DNA of 64,000 nt. It comes from Ischnura elegans (Eukaryota; Arthropoda; Insecta; Odonata; Coenagrionidae). The notes beneath the pieces were generated by a model, which ran no database searches, was not told the origin of the DNA, and saw nothing but the letters and a program-made list of their open reading frames with translations. Of this stretch, positions 50,455-63,290 are shown piece after piece (the first letter of the stretch is position 1; each line of letters opens with the position of its first letter). The stretch spans positions 28,217,812 to 28,281,811 of the forward strand of contig NC_060259.1 of assembly GCF_921293095.1 (NCBI RefSeq), given 5' to 3'. The position numbers and the translations under genes were made by a program.

Positions 50455-53400
50455 AGATATGCTGTCACCCACCGCGTATTTTAATAAGTCCATTGATTTT
50501 TTTAAGTCCTGCGACGCTGACGGTACAGCGATCCGAATTTAACGGGAATATAAACCATAATTAGGGCTGACAATAATAGTTAATTTTATCGATTATATTA
50601 TCAATCGAATTCATAAATTATACATGATATTTCTTGGGAGTGCATATACTCTATGTGAAAATATTGAAAAAATATGGATCGCACTACGCTTATCGCTGCG
50701 CCGCTGACATTTCTGAAATTCGAATAAAAAGCGCGCTAAGTGGCAACATAAATCAAACTTCTCACATGAGGAACTAGGGCATCCTCTAAGTAGTACCCTT
50801 AGACTGAAAGAGAAAAATCGGAAACCACGTGCTTGGCAAGATAGGCTGACTACGATGATAGTGTTTATTTGTATACTGTTTATTCGAAATGTAAATTTTA
50901 TTTCAATTAAATTTAATACCTACAAAAAAGAAAAAGTTATAGTACTTCCATATAATTTATTTTCCAAGTTTTTTTCATCAGAAAACTTTTTACGCTTCAT
51001 ATCATAGCACTAAGTTGCGGTTTCAAAATTGGTCTCAGGTTTCGAGTACCGTACAGCTACCGGAAGCACAGATCTTAGGCTACCAAGAGTGATGACTGAA
51101 ATGTGAAAAATAATGCACGAAGTGAGAAAAGGGCTGTAGTCATTTATTTTGTGAGAGGACTTGACCTCTTGCGAAAATAATTTCGTCAGAAAGGAATCGC
51201 GAGAGCACACTAAAAACAAACGGTTTCATGCGATAGAGCCCGACAATTTGTACCAAATAAGATGGAAACTGACTCAAGGCACTTACATTATACAATTGTT
51301 TCAATTATTATTATTCCTCACCCTCCAAGAGGTACTAGATTTTGGAAAGCGCCTAAATTTCCCAGTTTCAACGATGAGAAAATCCTGACATCCACTTGAT
51401 GGGGGGGGGGGGGGGGGGAGGGCAAAGATTGCACAGACTAATATGCAAAAGAATAACATATAATTTCAATGGAATAACGCATACAGGGACGTAGGAACAC
51501 TTGCAACTGCCAAGGGCCTTCTCAGGGCAAAGGGAAATAAACGGATCCCAAGATGACTGGATTGATAGCCCATAGAGGCGGTTGAACCATAATTGTGGTA
51601 ATCACAATTAGAATACAAGGGCAACGGGAGATTATTCAAGATCCGAAAGATTCCTCTAGTTCCAGAGCGGGTATCGCAATCCCTCGCAAGAGAAGTTCCA
51701 CCTAAGAATCTCCGGGTATAAACCATTCACAATGATTGAAATGGGCGAACAAAATGAAATATTACCAAACGGAATAGTGGACATAAACGATAGAAAGAAA
51801 CTAAACAGAGAAATTAAAGGATCCAAAATATGTTCGCGCTCGGTTGAACAACGATGGGATAGTGAACATGGACTACATTCTAAAGGCTATAAAATAATTT
51901 TCAAATGAAGGAATGGAGTTACGAATATCGTAAAAGAATTTGAAACGATGTGGCGAGAGCAAAGAAAATGACACGAATCTAAGAGGAATTAATAATGTTC
52001 GGGAAGGGATCAACAAGTAGATACCGAACACTTGGTTCCAGTATTGAGACCGTAGACTGAAGAAGAAACACGGTATCAAAATTACTTAGTAATTAGCAAC
52101 CAAAACGGCGACAAGGAACAGTATAATACCCAAGAGTAAACATTAGCACCGACCAATATCTACAATCGATATGTCTGACTGAAATTCGAAGATTCAAGCG
52201 TGATGGCTTGGAATTTTTCCACATTAAAATATATACTGACAATTATCCACGATCATAATCATAATCTTGGAAAATTGCAAGGGTTTCTTTCGATGCGTCT
52301 GAAATTTTGATTGAAGCATATTGGAACGAAATGAGTGCAGTGGAACTTGACAACGCTGAAGTCGGAGTATAGTAAAAATATCGAGGAAAAGCCATCACTA
52401 AACCTTTAATGTTCGCCTGAAAATCCTCGTGTGAGCAATGCACCATTGCCAAGAACCAATGGTATTTTAAAAAACACCCTGACCCAGACGGCAACAGACG
52501 CTTTTGGAGAGCTGCCGAAAACGTGAGTTGCCATCTAAGCTGATTTTTATTCTGGTAAAATAGAATGGCAGTGACTTTCGAACAAAAAACCCGGAACTAA
52601 ATAAAGAATGAATTTCAGCAATATCGTGGCCTGGAACCGAGCCTTCCACAGTATCGTGGCTGCCCTTCTCAAGAGGTAAAATCGTTGGAAGAGGGTAAAG
52701 GAGTGGAATCTATATTTGAGTAACCAGAGGTTTCCGAGGCCGTAAGTGTCCACAGCGATGCAAAGGACAGCCACGTTGACAACCCCTACGCCGACGATGC
52801 ACAGGGGCGACTTACCGAATAAGTCGAAGGCGTTGTGAAGCCAGTACAGAGGGTGTTTTCCATTTGGCATCGCCACGACTATTACCGGAGAGAATTCTCC
52901 AGGTCGCCACTAAATCTGCTGTCACCCACCGCGCACTTAAATGTGTTTACGAAAGTCGCCACTTACGTCTCTGACACTGGAGCGATCCTAATTTCACGGG
53001 GAAATAAACTATAATTAGGGATGTTGACCAAAATTCATCTTTGAGATAATAAATACATTTAATTCATCACTTTTCAATACTATTCCCTGCAATTGAAAAA
53101 CGCTTAATTGCAAATATTGAAACTAAATGCACTCGCCGCCGCGTTGCAGATATTTTTCAAAACCTATTAAAAAGCGAGGGAAGAGGCAACATAAAATAAA
53201 TCAAGCTTTTACAGGACGGACTGGAGCCTCCTCTTTATAGTCCCCCTGGGCATACTGTACACCTCAGAAAAAATGTGAATAAGAGGGATAATCAGCTTCC
53301 GCTCATGGGACCAAGACAGAAAAAGCAAAATCTCAGTTCACTTAATTAGTCTGATGACCCTCATCGGCTGATTTCGACGATAGCGTTTATTATAATAATG

Positions 53401-53480
53401 TTTGTTTCGATTGGATTTTTTTTACATTTAATTTAACATTCAATAAGAAAGAGAAAGGAATTATCAAGAATTAAGTCAAA
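50455..53480. repeat. Diverged segmental duplication (about 50455-50960 and 52912-53480)
   Basis: Both copies contain in the same order GCTGTCACCCACCGCG, GCGATCC.AATTT.ACGGG, ATAAAC.ATAATTAGGG, an AAAAGCG..GGCAACATAAA block, and a GATAGTGTTTAT / GATAGCGTTTAT block followed by AT-rich sequence. The copies are about 2.45 kb apart in direct orientation and differ by many substitutions and indels. Confidence 0.6.
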
Positions 53481-53903
53481 TTTAGTAATACGAATTCCAA
53501 TTTGTACAAACCTTTTCCACTTTCTATAATAATACCGAAATTGAGGATTACAATGTTGAACTCGCATTTTCGTTATAGCACAGCCACAGAAGAGTGCTCT
53601 GGTTTATATTCACTCTGAGGTCCATATTTATTTCCTTTTTCACACCATTCAATTGTTCCCTTCCGTACCTCAATCGTCTATTAGCGCTACGAGGTGCATA
53701 GAGAACTTTAAGGAACAAATGACAAATATGGATCGCTTATCGTATGGCTAGCGTCAGGGTGCAAGATCCTTAAGCGCAAAATATTCCTTAAGCAGCAGTA
53801 TATTGGGATATCAAATCTTCATAAAATACAGTAACAACGATACGAGTAAGAGAAACTTCCAACCTGAAACTATAAAACTGACACCTCAGTCGTTCCCTTA
53901 GAT

Positions 53904-54214
53904 CAGGGGTCTCGAAATACGGCTCGCGGGCCGGATCCGGCCCGCGGAGGGCTTTCATCCGGCCCGCGCACTCGTTTCAAGTAGCGCGCGATTCTCGCTC
54001 GTTTAACTCTGTGGGACGCCGCTAGGAGCATTGCAGCGCTTTACTGCACGTCAAAGTCGCCTTCAACTGTTCGTAAATAAGAAATACGCCACCGGATACT
54101 ACAGTAGACGTTGGTAACGAATACTTCAGTCATCGGCAAATTTGCTATCCGGCCCGCGGGGCGATTCGGAACTTGGAATGTGGCCCTCGTGGCCTAGTAA
54201 ATTGGAGACCCCTG
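53904..54214. mobile_element. hAT-type MITE, 311 bp, with perfect 8-bp target duplication
   Basis: The ends CAGGGGTCTCG and GGAGACCCCTG are inverted repeats and CCTTAGAT flanks the element exactly (53896-53903 and 54215-54222). The subterminal CCGGCCCGCG motifs make it far GC-richer than its surroundings, consistent with recent arrival. Confidence 0.9.
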
Positions 54215-54303
54215 CCTTAGATAAACGGCACAAAGAAAGAAAGTGTCGTCGTTACCTCGCACATAACTCTTTCGACCCATTGTTCCCTATGCGTCTTGGA
54301 ACT

Positions 54304-57300
54304 ATGTACTATCATTTGCAAAAGTCTTGCAACAAATCGAGCGGCGCCACTTTCGCTCCATTGTCGATTTCTGGCCACCATTACATTTGATTGATCACTA
54401 TCTGGGTATGAATCTTCATGGTAGCTCGGGAACGACTCACGAACGGGTCATCGTGTCACGGGAGTGAGACGTAGGAAATCATTACGATGCTCAGTTGAGT
54501 AAACGAGCGTAGATGTCTAGATGTTGTTGCGTCGTCGCCGTCGTCGCGGCGTTTGAGATTGTTTTTATACTCGTAGTTCACTGGAGAAGATAATTGAAAA
54601 TATTTACCCGTTAAAAGAGTGGGTACCTAAGAGGCCTGGCTTCCAATGGTAAACCCCATAAGGCCGGCTGGGGGCACGATTTCGCCATTAGGAACACGGA
54701 AATCAACTCGCTCGTAACACTTTTTAGGGATTCAATGTCATTCAGGAGACTTTATATTAAGTTGTTGAAATATTTGTTCGATATAGGAGAATTAATAAAT
54801 GAAAAAAAATCAACTGGCAATTTTCCGGAAAAAAACACGGCTCTTTCGTCTTCACTACCTTAAATTGATTGGCATTAAATAGTTCTTTACGTAGGTTGAA
54901 GCTGATAAAGATAGCTCCATAAGCTATCTTCTTCATTATCAATTTTTGTTAATTGGACAAACATATTTACACCAATGGAAATGTTTCCTCGGAAAATGGA
55001 ATTTTGATTGCCAAAAAAATCGCTAGGCCTCATCGTTGCTAGCAGAATGTGCCTCTATTTTTACTGTTTACATATCTAGGAGAGGCTTAAATTTTTACGA
55101 TATCACTAACATATTTAGTGATCATGTCGCATTAATCTTCTTTTTTGCTATAATAAATTAGTTATTGTTTCCATTTTAATATTTCGGTCATTACTATATT
55201 ATTAAGGACAGCCAACTTAAAGAGTGACTTAATAGTATAACGACTTTTCCCTATCCATGTATGCCTCCATTGGTAAGCTTTCCAATAACAACAACGGACA
55301 GAGATTAAATTGAAAGTCAATTTCAACCAATATTCGCCCTTTTTTAATTCCAGAATATCGATTAGGGAGGTAAAATATTTTGCGCAGAATTTAGCCGCTC
55401 CCTCAGCTCTTAACGCTGAATCGGGTGCTCCCGGGCCGTGGTTTTCGTCAGTTGATAGGTCCTGCACCTCGTCTTGCTCTACATCTGTATCGCAACTTTA
55501 CCAGCCAGGGACGAGGAAGCAAGTTACCTGGAGTAAAACTTGCAGGCCGTAAATGATTCTCATAAACTTCCAAAATAGTGTAAATAGGGCAAATTTGTAG
55601 CTCTATCATATACATGTTGATGCCATAATTTGCTTGAAGAAAGTACGCACTAGAAAAATAGTTGATAAATACCTCAAGATAAGCCTTTCCTATATTTAAA
55701 AATAAGCGCCGGGGTGCGTGCACGATTAAGGATTACCATTACATAGGTTATTCCTAAGATTGTACTTGGTAGATCAGCTGATTTCACATTCTGTCCCTTT
55801 CCATCAAAATTACTGTCTAAAAAAAACAATGATTATAGAATATTGAGGTCTAAAGTTTAAAAGTAAAATTCTTCACTTAATTTACATCTTTTTCTATCCC
55901 TAAGAAAAGTTTCCGTCACTGCTTAATTACGAAACGGAAAAGGGTAAAATTATTCTGAAAAACTTTACTGGATGAAAATTAACTTGGTAGGAAATGGCGA
56001 CAAGTTGATGACAATTAGGCAGCATACTACATAGACGGACAGCATAATCGCTGCAAAATATCATTCATAATTTTCTTTTTAATCAGCTAAAATTGATCTA
56101 ATTAAGAAATTACGTATATGGAACCTTAGATTACTACAACAGTTCTCGTCCCAAAGGTTAATAATGATGAGCAGTTAGTTACGGACCTGTAAAGGAAACC
56201 TTATTGCACTGAGAATCACATTCACCAGTGATTCTGATAGGATTTCCTTCAAGGAAAACGCAATGATTCGTCCTACCGCGCTAACAACGCAGGATTCCCG
56301 ACGCACGATCATTTAAATTAGAAATTTTTGTAAAAAATGCTCAAAATTAACATTTGGTACCCTCTTAACATACATTTAAAAAATAAAAACACTTTAAAAT
56401 AAAATACGGCTGTGAGGAGGATAAAAAATTTCGCACATGCGAGGGAATGGAACGCGGGCCCCTACAATTTCTAACCCAGTGTTTATCCACCGAGCGATTA
56501 CAATTTCATTATCGGCAAGCGATAATTTTAGTGATTTGTTGTCATTGTAACACTGAGCTGCTTTCATGTGCTTCTCAATTGAACGAATTTTGATCAAAAT
56601 AATCATTTTCTCGGTATCTTAGTATTTTATTCGTTAGTATGATTATAACTTGAGCACGGAGGCTTTCGCATACTTTAAGTTTCGGCTGGTTAGTATATAC
56701 AATAGGAATATTATGATGTTGTCGCCTGCGACTTCGGTATGGTATCGTCCTTATAAGTTATTATTATTTGTTATTATGTTTCTAACTCGGTATTTGTATT
56801 TCTAATGAAGCAAGCGAATACATTCATTTCAAACAGAAATTCTGTTAGGATTTGCTTACGTCCTTCTACTCGACTTCAATGGTTTTATGAAATGAGCAGC
56901 AATTCCACTGATTTCAATCTTGCCTTAAACATTACACGTATTGCCAACAAACACATTTCCTAATACCATGTAACCTACTTAATGTAAGTAGAGAAGTTAA
57001 TTAATGATGCTAAGTAAGTATCCTACATTATCCCGTATTCATCAGAGTATATGTAAATGATTGCAGCTAAATATGATAACTTAATCATCAACAACATAGC
57101 AGCGTAGAGTTATTATACGCATTCACACTAATTCAGCAGTGGAACATATCATCAAACAATACCTGTTGAAATCCGAAAATCATTATAAATGGGACTTTTA
57201 GCTGAAATTAAGTTTTCCTGTTCATACTTTGAATACGTGGAAAGGAATACATCTTTACCGATTGACGGACGCCGGAGAACTCTGTTGTTACTTACGCAAC

Positions 57301-57825
57301 GATTAATGCCGATCAGCTTAACTAATTTCATATTTTACGTGTTTGCTCAGATATTTATATGATGAAACACTTGGAATATCAAAGCTGCCTCGTATCTTGT
57401 GTCGTAGATATTGTATTAAAAAATCAACCCCAGTCGATAGATGTAAACAAAAGTCCGCCATCAGTGAACGACTCGTGATTTCCAGCTCTCTGAAAAGAGC
57501 TAAGATCACTCAAAAAGAGTCAAGCTACAAACTTTTTTAAATCTCTCTGAGGAATTACCTTCGATCTTTCCTCCTGCTTTAATTGCTACTATGTGTTTGG
57601 GGGAACATAAATTTCACTTAAATGGAAGCGATCAAATCCCGAGACTGAAAAAGATGGAAAAATATCTCACCCACTTAATGACCCGTTCTCCATATATTGA
57701 ACCATGAAGACTAGTATTGGTTTGCTGAATATACCCGAAAATCATACAGTTTCCGTGCACAATCTTTGTGGAGCGAAAGTGGCGCCGCTCGATTTGTTGC
57801 AAGACTTTTGCAAATGATAGTACAT
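54304..57825. repeat. Identical 57-bp sequence in inverted orientation, 3.4 kb apart
   Basis: 54304-54360 is the exact reverse complement of 57769-57825 (core GAGCGGCGCCACTTTCGCTC). Identity stops abruptly on both sides. Nothing between them looks like a transposase. Confidence 0.85.
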
Positions 57826-59714
57826 TCTACTGTCGCCTAGCTGCGCCCGTTATCAGCGGCCATCTACGCATCAGTGCTATGCAGGTTGCGGGGATTCCGG
57901 ATGCAACGGACCCTTGCCATTTTCACTTTCCGTATTAGGAAACGTACTATGAAATTTCACGCTCCTCTGTGTGTAAGTACAACATACCATTCTGTTGCAA
58001 TGAACGGGGGTAGAGAAATGGCCGCTGCGCTGGTTTGCGTACCTTATCCTCACTATTATCATCTCTTGTAATGTCTTAAATCCTGCGAGATCATGGCTGT
58101 GAGTACCTACTTTGTTGTGCCGGGTGCAGAGAATGCAAGGGAAGAGAATCCCACGCTAGATTATACAGGGGATATAAATCACCGAGTAGCAATGCAGCAA
58201 GTATTTTCGGTTGGATGTGCATGGCTTTAAGTGCGTGCATATGTTTTAAGTGATCAATGTGAAGTTTTTGGGAACCAATCACAAGCGTTTTCCACCAAAA
58301 GAAATTACGCGACGGATTCCCGAAATACGTATCCTGATAATGTCGACTAATGATTGACATCCATCTCGTGGAAAATTACAGGTTGGAAGTATCTAGCAAA
58401 CATTTTGAAAGGCTTGCAGATCGCTAATCATAATTTCACCTAATTCCTTCATAGTCTAATTATATCTTATTTACCAGTTTGCAGCCACTGAAATCCCTTT
58501 TAATTAATTCTTCTATGGGGAATTGCCAACCATTATTGAAACATCGCATCAATTTATCGTTATGCACAGGAAAAATAACCTTCCTCAGGTAGTCTAAAAA
58601 AACAAATATTACCAGATGAAGAAATTAAAATCACGTATACGAAAAAAGAGATAAATGTACGTGAACACAAATTAAACTCATATTCATAATAACTGCCACC
58701 GGAATATATATATGCTGTAAAGGTACATACTATTCAACAAATCTCAAAGACAATGAGAAAAAAGGGAATCAAAACTAATTACTTGGATAAAATCATACCT
58801 ACTATTTGCTATTGGTAATCACCATCACAGGTAAGGCAGTGCAAGCAAATCGATATAAGAATATAGTTGAAAATAATGCGCGACCCGACCACAATGAAAA
58901 ACTCTAATAAATAAAAATGGTCTCAAAATGGGCTGCGCATATCTATTTAAGGGATTTCATAATGTTGGCGCATGACTAGTAATAGTATCATGTTTAACCA
59001 CTCACTTTCCGTAATTCTCTGGATAAACTACCCCCGTTTTGCCAATAAAATGGCAAATCTCTTTGAAGTAAGAAAGGATGACCAGTTCAAATGACTTATC
59101 CTGAACATCGCCGCCACGAATGCACTCAAGTTATACTTTTGGTACTAATGCAGTTCAAAATAATACATGTACTGTTACGGCAATTTTACATGTAATACGA
59201 TACATCAATTACACTAATCGCCCCCGTCTGTCCTATATCCCTTCCTCAGTGCGACATGACACAATTCATACTCCCCACGTTCGTTTCCGAGCTTGCCCAA
59301 CATCCTTCCCTCTTGCACGTTGTTCAGCGTCCAGTGGAGCAGACAGCAAGGGAATCGGGGACGCCCAAAGCAATTCGCAAAAGAAATCATAATTAAAAAC
59401 AGAAACTGGAAGCATTCACGGGGCATATCAGATCGATCAAGGGTAAAAATTGAAGTCATTCCACGTTTCCCTAGCATCGACTGGGAGGCGGTTCATCCGA
59501 GCAACTCCTCTCGTCCAAACAGCAACCCAATTCCATTCAAACCCCGACCATTCGTTTTCTCCCATAGAAAAATACATTCTGCTGATTTTTTGTGCCCTCC
59601 TCGCCATGAAGATGAGGTTTTCATTCCGAAAAAAAAGCGGACGTAACGAGCAAAACAGCTGCATGCCGCCGAACATCACTCCAACGAGCAGCGGTTAGGG
59701 GCGCATTGTTATCT
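54361..59714. other. No supported gene
   Basis: Apart from the far arm of the 57-bp repeat, I see no gene or transposon end. Overlapping open stretches at 55162-55467 (minus) and 59293-59679 (both strands) lie in GC-richer sequence but lack domains and convincing splice sites; the latter could be promoter-like. Confidence 0.3.
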
Positions 59715-59906
59715 AAGGCCTGGTTACAAGATGCATTAACCATAAGAGTTAATATCCACCCAACTTGTGCGAATACATGAAAATAAAATAGAACGTGTCC
59801 TAATTTGGTTCATGCATTCGTAAATGTTCCATTCCGGTCCACAAAAATCGCTCATGCATACAGACATTAACTAGTACGGGTTAATGTACCGTTTAACCAG
59901 GCCTTT
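59715..59906. mobile_element. Short MITE with 12-bp perfect inverted repeats
   Basis: AAGGCCTGGTTA at the left end is exactly complementary to TAACCAGGCCTT at the right, and TTAATGT/ACATTAA-type words repeat inside. The target duplication is unclear. A superfamily cannot be assigned. Confidence 0.72.
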
Positions 59907-60158
59907 CATTTTTCATAAATGCCCAATCCCTGCCAGAGTGCTGTGCGGAGAACACTTCAAGTGCAGGCACTCCGTCCGTCTGATGGGACATGGTCCCTGG
60001 GCGCCAATCGTTTAAGGCCGTTTTACACGGGGCACGTCATTGTGCAATCTGACTCATGTACGAAGGCGCAGCAAAAATTGCGCCGCATAAAGTGGTGAAC
60101 TGCTAGAACGCATGCGTGAATGCATGTCTCCGAGATGGTAAAATAACCCCAGCTCTAA

Positions 60159-60390
60159 AGGCCGTTTTACACGGGGCACGCACTTGCACAAAATGACGTG
60201 TGTACGAAGGCGCAGTCAAAATTGCGTCGTGTAAAGCGGTGAATTGCTAGAACACATGCGAGAATGCGTGGACGTTAGATGGCAAAATAGCCCCTGTTCT
60301 AATTTCTTTCATGCACAGCGCATTCCACGCCATTTTAGAAATTATTGCAGCTCTAACCTGCGCAATTCCGTGCCCCGAGTAAAACGGCCT
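60159..60390. mobile_element. Inner PIF/Harbinger-type MITE of the same family
   Basis: It has the same termini as the outer copy and is flanked by TAA at 60156-60158 and 60391-60393. It inserted into the outer copy. Confidence 0.82.
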
Positions 60391-60427
60391 TAATTCCGAG
60401 CTCGCATTCTCGCAATTAAAAAAAAAA

Positions 60428-62694
60428 TAGTGATGGGTCGGTTCGATTCGATTCCTCGATTCTCGACCAAGAACCGGAATCGAAAACGAGTACTTGCCAA
60501 GGTGAAAAATCGATTCCAATTCCAGTAGTACTTCAAACAACAAAATATACCACCGCGTTTCCAACAGTAATTTGAATTTTCGCGCCACGTAATCGTAACA
60601 ACAAAACACATCTTCCAGGGATGAGCTAGTACTCGAAAATTCAAGTCGATCGAGTAGTTGGTACTCGACTCGAGCGTTTCGAGTAGCATTACGAATGTCG
60701 AGTCGAGTAGTTAAGGTTACAGTGCTTTCGAGGCTAGTAGGTCCCGCAATCTGCCGACCGGAAGCGCTATCATGAAACTCATGTAATAATGCAGTTTTTA
60801 AAGCCGATAAGTCATTCTAATGCCTTGGCCTGTTAGTTTCAGCTTGCCGAATACACTATAGTTGTCGACGTGGGCGCCGAATACCTTTACGCCAGCCGCG
60901 GCGGCCGATCGTCTTCCTACCCGGCGCACACTGGTCCGAAATCGGAAAAAGCTGGAATAAAGTCCAAAATGACCTTTTTGGGGATAGAGACTTGAAAATT
61001 AGCGTAAATACTCATAAATCCTTACCAGATATAGATTTATATGCCATTTTACATAAATACGAACCTTTAGTGAGATACAGAGGCCCAAACATGACCAATT
61101 TTTCAATGCCACGCGAGATATCGTTTTTCCTCAAAAAATCTTTGAATTTATCCAAGTGGTTATGCGTTGGTATGAGTTTTATGGAATAAAAAACGCAATA
61201 TTCCTTTGATCTGGTGCTTTGCCTATACTTTCAATGACTTTTGAAGATTTTGACTCTCATCTGTCTGGTTTTACAACGCAAAATGGCCGACCCGTTTTTC
61301 ACGTGAAATTTGACATAAAGTAGATATTATCTTTCGTTTACGTAAAATATAACTCGGAAAATTTGATCCACAATATAATGTAGAGATTTTTAAAAATTAC
61401 TAATTAGAAATCTTGGAAAAAAAGTTTGTGATGAAGGAAATAAGAGCGATTTTTCAATCGCGCGTCAAGGCTGAGCTACACGCCGCGGAACTCAGAGGCT
61501 CGGTAACTGAGGCCGATTTTTCAAGTTTTTTTAAAACATTAGTCTTGAAAATCATCATTTAAAGCATGGATAATCGTCTTCATTGACTTCAAACACTAAA
61601 CTGAGGATGTTAAAAAGGGTTATGTATAGATCGACTAGAACATTTAGCGCATTACTCAAGTGAAAATACTAAGGATTGGATATTTTTCGGATCCATCCCA
61701 CGCATAAGAAATATGCCTCGGGTATTGAAGTAAAGTGAAGAGATTAAGTCAGCATGCTTAATAGAGAGAAAAATGAACTGTTTCCGTGAAAGGCAACAAC
61801 CGATACCCTTTTTCCCTTTCCTCATTCGCCGAGGTGAGTCGCGCGGAAGGGGGAGTTTTCACACCAAAAGGCTCTTTTAGCCTTTTTTATTACTGCGTCC
61901 GACCGATGTGATATTAATTTGTAGCGTTTAGTTTCTTTCTTGAACTGAAAAAAGGAAGAGATTTTAAGGTTGATTAAATGACGTGAGAAGTATAGAATTT
62001 TTTTGGCTCTACAAAATAAAGTTTAGTTCTTTAATTCGTTCGCTTCGTCCACTTGAATTCCATGAAGATTCAATATCAAAAAAATCGTTGATATAATTTT
62101 TAATAAAAATTCCAAAGTCTCTGAAATCTTGCAATTTTGGTAGGAAAGTACTTGCCCAGTCACACAAGTGTGTAGCAAAAGGCAATTTTCTGCAGGCAGT
62201 AATAATGTAACATGGAGACGTCAAAACCTGCTGGCTGAGCATGTAGAATAATTGGTTTTTCTGCTTGAGAATTTGAAAAGGCCAAGTATTACATGATTCA
62301 TATACGTAGTATGCAATCTTTATTACAGCTATGAAAATTTCTGTACTCAGGGCTCTCCCTTGTAGTTTGGATAAATATATATGGTCGACATATTATGAGT
62401 GCCAATATTCTTAAGTAATACCTATCATGTAACACCACTTTTCAGGTATGTTCTGTTTTGAAATTTAGCTATTATATTTTAATTACATAGTGATGATACG
62501 AAAGATGCTTTTGTCAACTGGCTCTTTCACAGAGTAATATTTTTTAAAGTGGTTTTCTTATTGCCTGGAATTAAGTGATATTTTTCTTGGAGCCTATGGC
62601 ATCTGAATCAATGGAATCGGTATCAGTAAAATCGGAATCGAAATTTCAGAATCGGAATCGGGATCGATAAAATTTTGGAATCGACCCATCACTA
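60428..62694. mobile_element. hAT-type element, 2.27 kb, inserted in a poly-A stretch
   Basis: The termini TAGTGATGGGTCGGTTCGAT and ATCGACCCATCACTA are inverted repeats, with ATCGGAATCG-type subterminal repeats at both ends. Eight A residues on each side (60420-60427, 62695-62702) fit an 8-bp duplication of a homopolymer target. A further CAGGGATGAGC..GAGTCGAGTAG segment near 60617-60715 resembles the left end of yet another hAT-type element. No transposase was recognised; the open stretch 62009-62242 (minus) has no domain. Confidence 0.78.
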
Positions 62695-63169
62695 AAAAAA
62701 AATTATTGCTAACCTGCGCAATCACGTGCCCCGAGTAAAACGGCCTTTAGAGCAGGCTAATGCCGACGCCGAGCTCCTCTCCACCCTTCCGTATGACACG
62801 AATACCCAAAGCTTTCAGTGGCTCCCTCCAAATACCATACCATAAAAGATTGTTTATAGAAAATTAGCAATAAATTATCCGTACGGAGCACTTAACGTGA
62901 TATTCCAGTTCCCATACGTCAATACGTGGCGCTAGTGGAAAAATAAGCGCCGTACCTGGTGAAAAAAGAAAATTAGCGTAAGGATTGGTCGATTTTGAAT
63001 AATCGAGTAAATTAGGAACACGCAGCGACATAGGAATTTGTGTAAGTTTTTCATGCGCTTTTTTCCCGTGTTTGATGCTTGTACATTAGAATAATTAACA
63101 CATGATTATTATCAAACTTCAATTGCTCACTTTGGTTAGCATTTAGTAACAGCAATGTGAACTATTTAG

Positions 63170-63290
63170 GCAAGAACCTATCCATACTGACACATTGGTG
63201 CCCGTAAGATGAACCAGTTAAGCAATGACGGTCCCTGATCCAAGTTGGATGGGTAACCATTCATACCTTTCAAGGTGCTACTGCCTGCTG
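63170..63290 (+). pseudogene. 5S rRNA-derived sequence (pseudogene or SINE3-like head)
   Basis: The order of blocks follows 5S rRNA: a CCATACTGA segment, AGTTAAGCAATGACGGT (compare the internal-control AAGCAGCGTCGG region), TTGGATGGGTAACC, and a 3' block GGTGCTACTGCC. It is too diverged to be a working 5S gene. It could be a 5S-headed SINE. Confidence 0.55.

Larger units (their letters stand above)
60015..62746. mobile_element. Outer PIF/Harbinger-type MITE, interrupted by two insertions
   Basis: The left end AGGCCGTTTTACACGGGGCA and right end ..GTGCCCCGAGTAAAACGGCCT are inverted repeats flanked by TTA on both sides (60012-60014, 62747-62749), the 3-bp TWA duplication of PIF/Harbinger elements. 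With both insertions removed, the element is about 225-235 bp, the length of the intact inner copy. Confidence 0.82.

Noticed and set aside
52547..52876. 109-codon minus-strand open frame starting MAMPNGKHPLYWLHNAFDLFG, hydrophobic, with a GTAAGT after LFG
   Set aside because: GC-richer than its surroundings and with a plausible donor, but no domain is recognised, no convincing acceptor precedes it, and its donor phase (1) does not join the first visible exon of the minus-strand gene directly.
55162..55467. Minus-strand open frame with an acidic, Gly/Ala-rich start
   Set aside because: Looked briefly like a tigger/pogo transposase C-terminus, but no signature motif and no supporting ends were found.
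59293..59698. Overlapping long open frames on both strands
   Set aside because: Open on both strands because of base composition; no conserved domain or splice signals.
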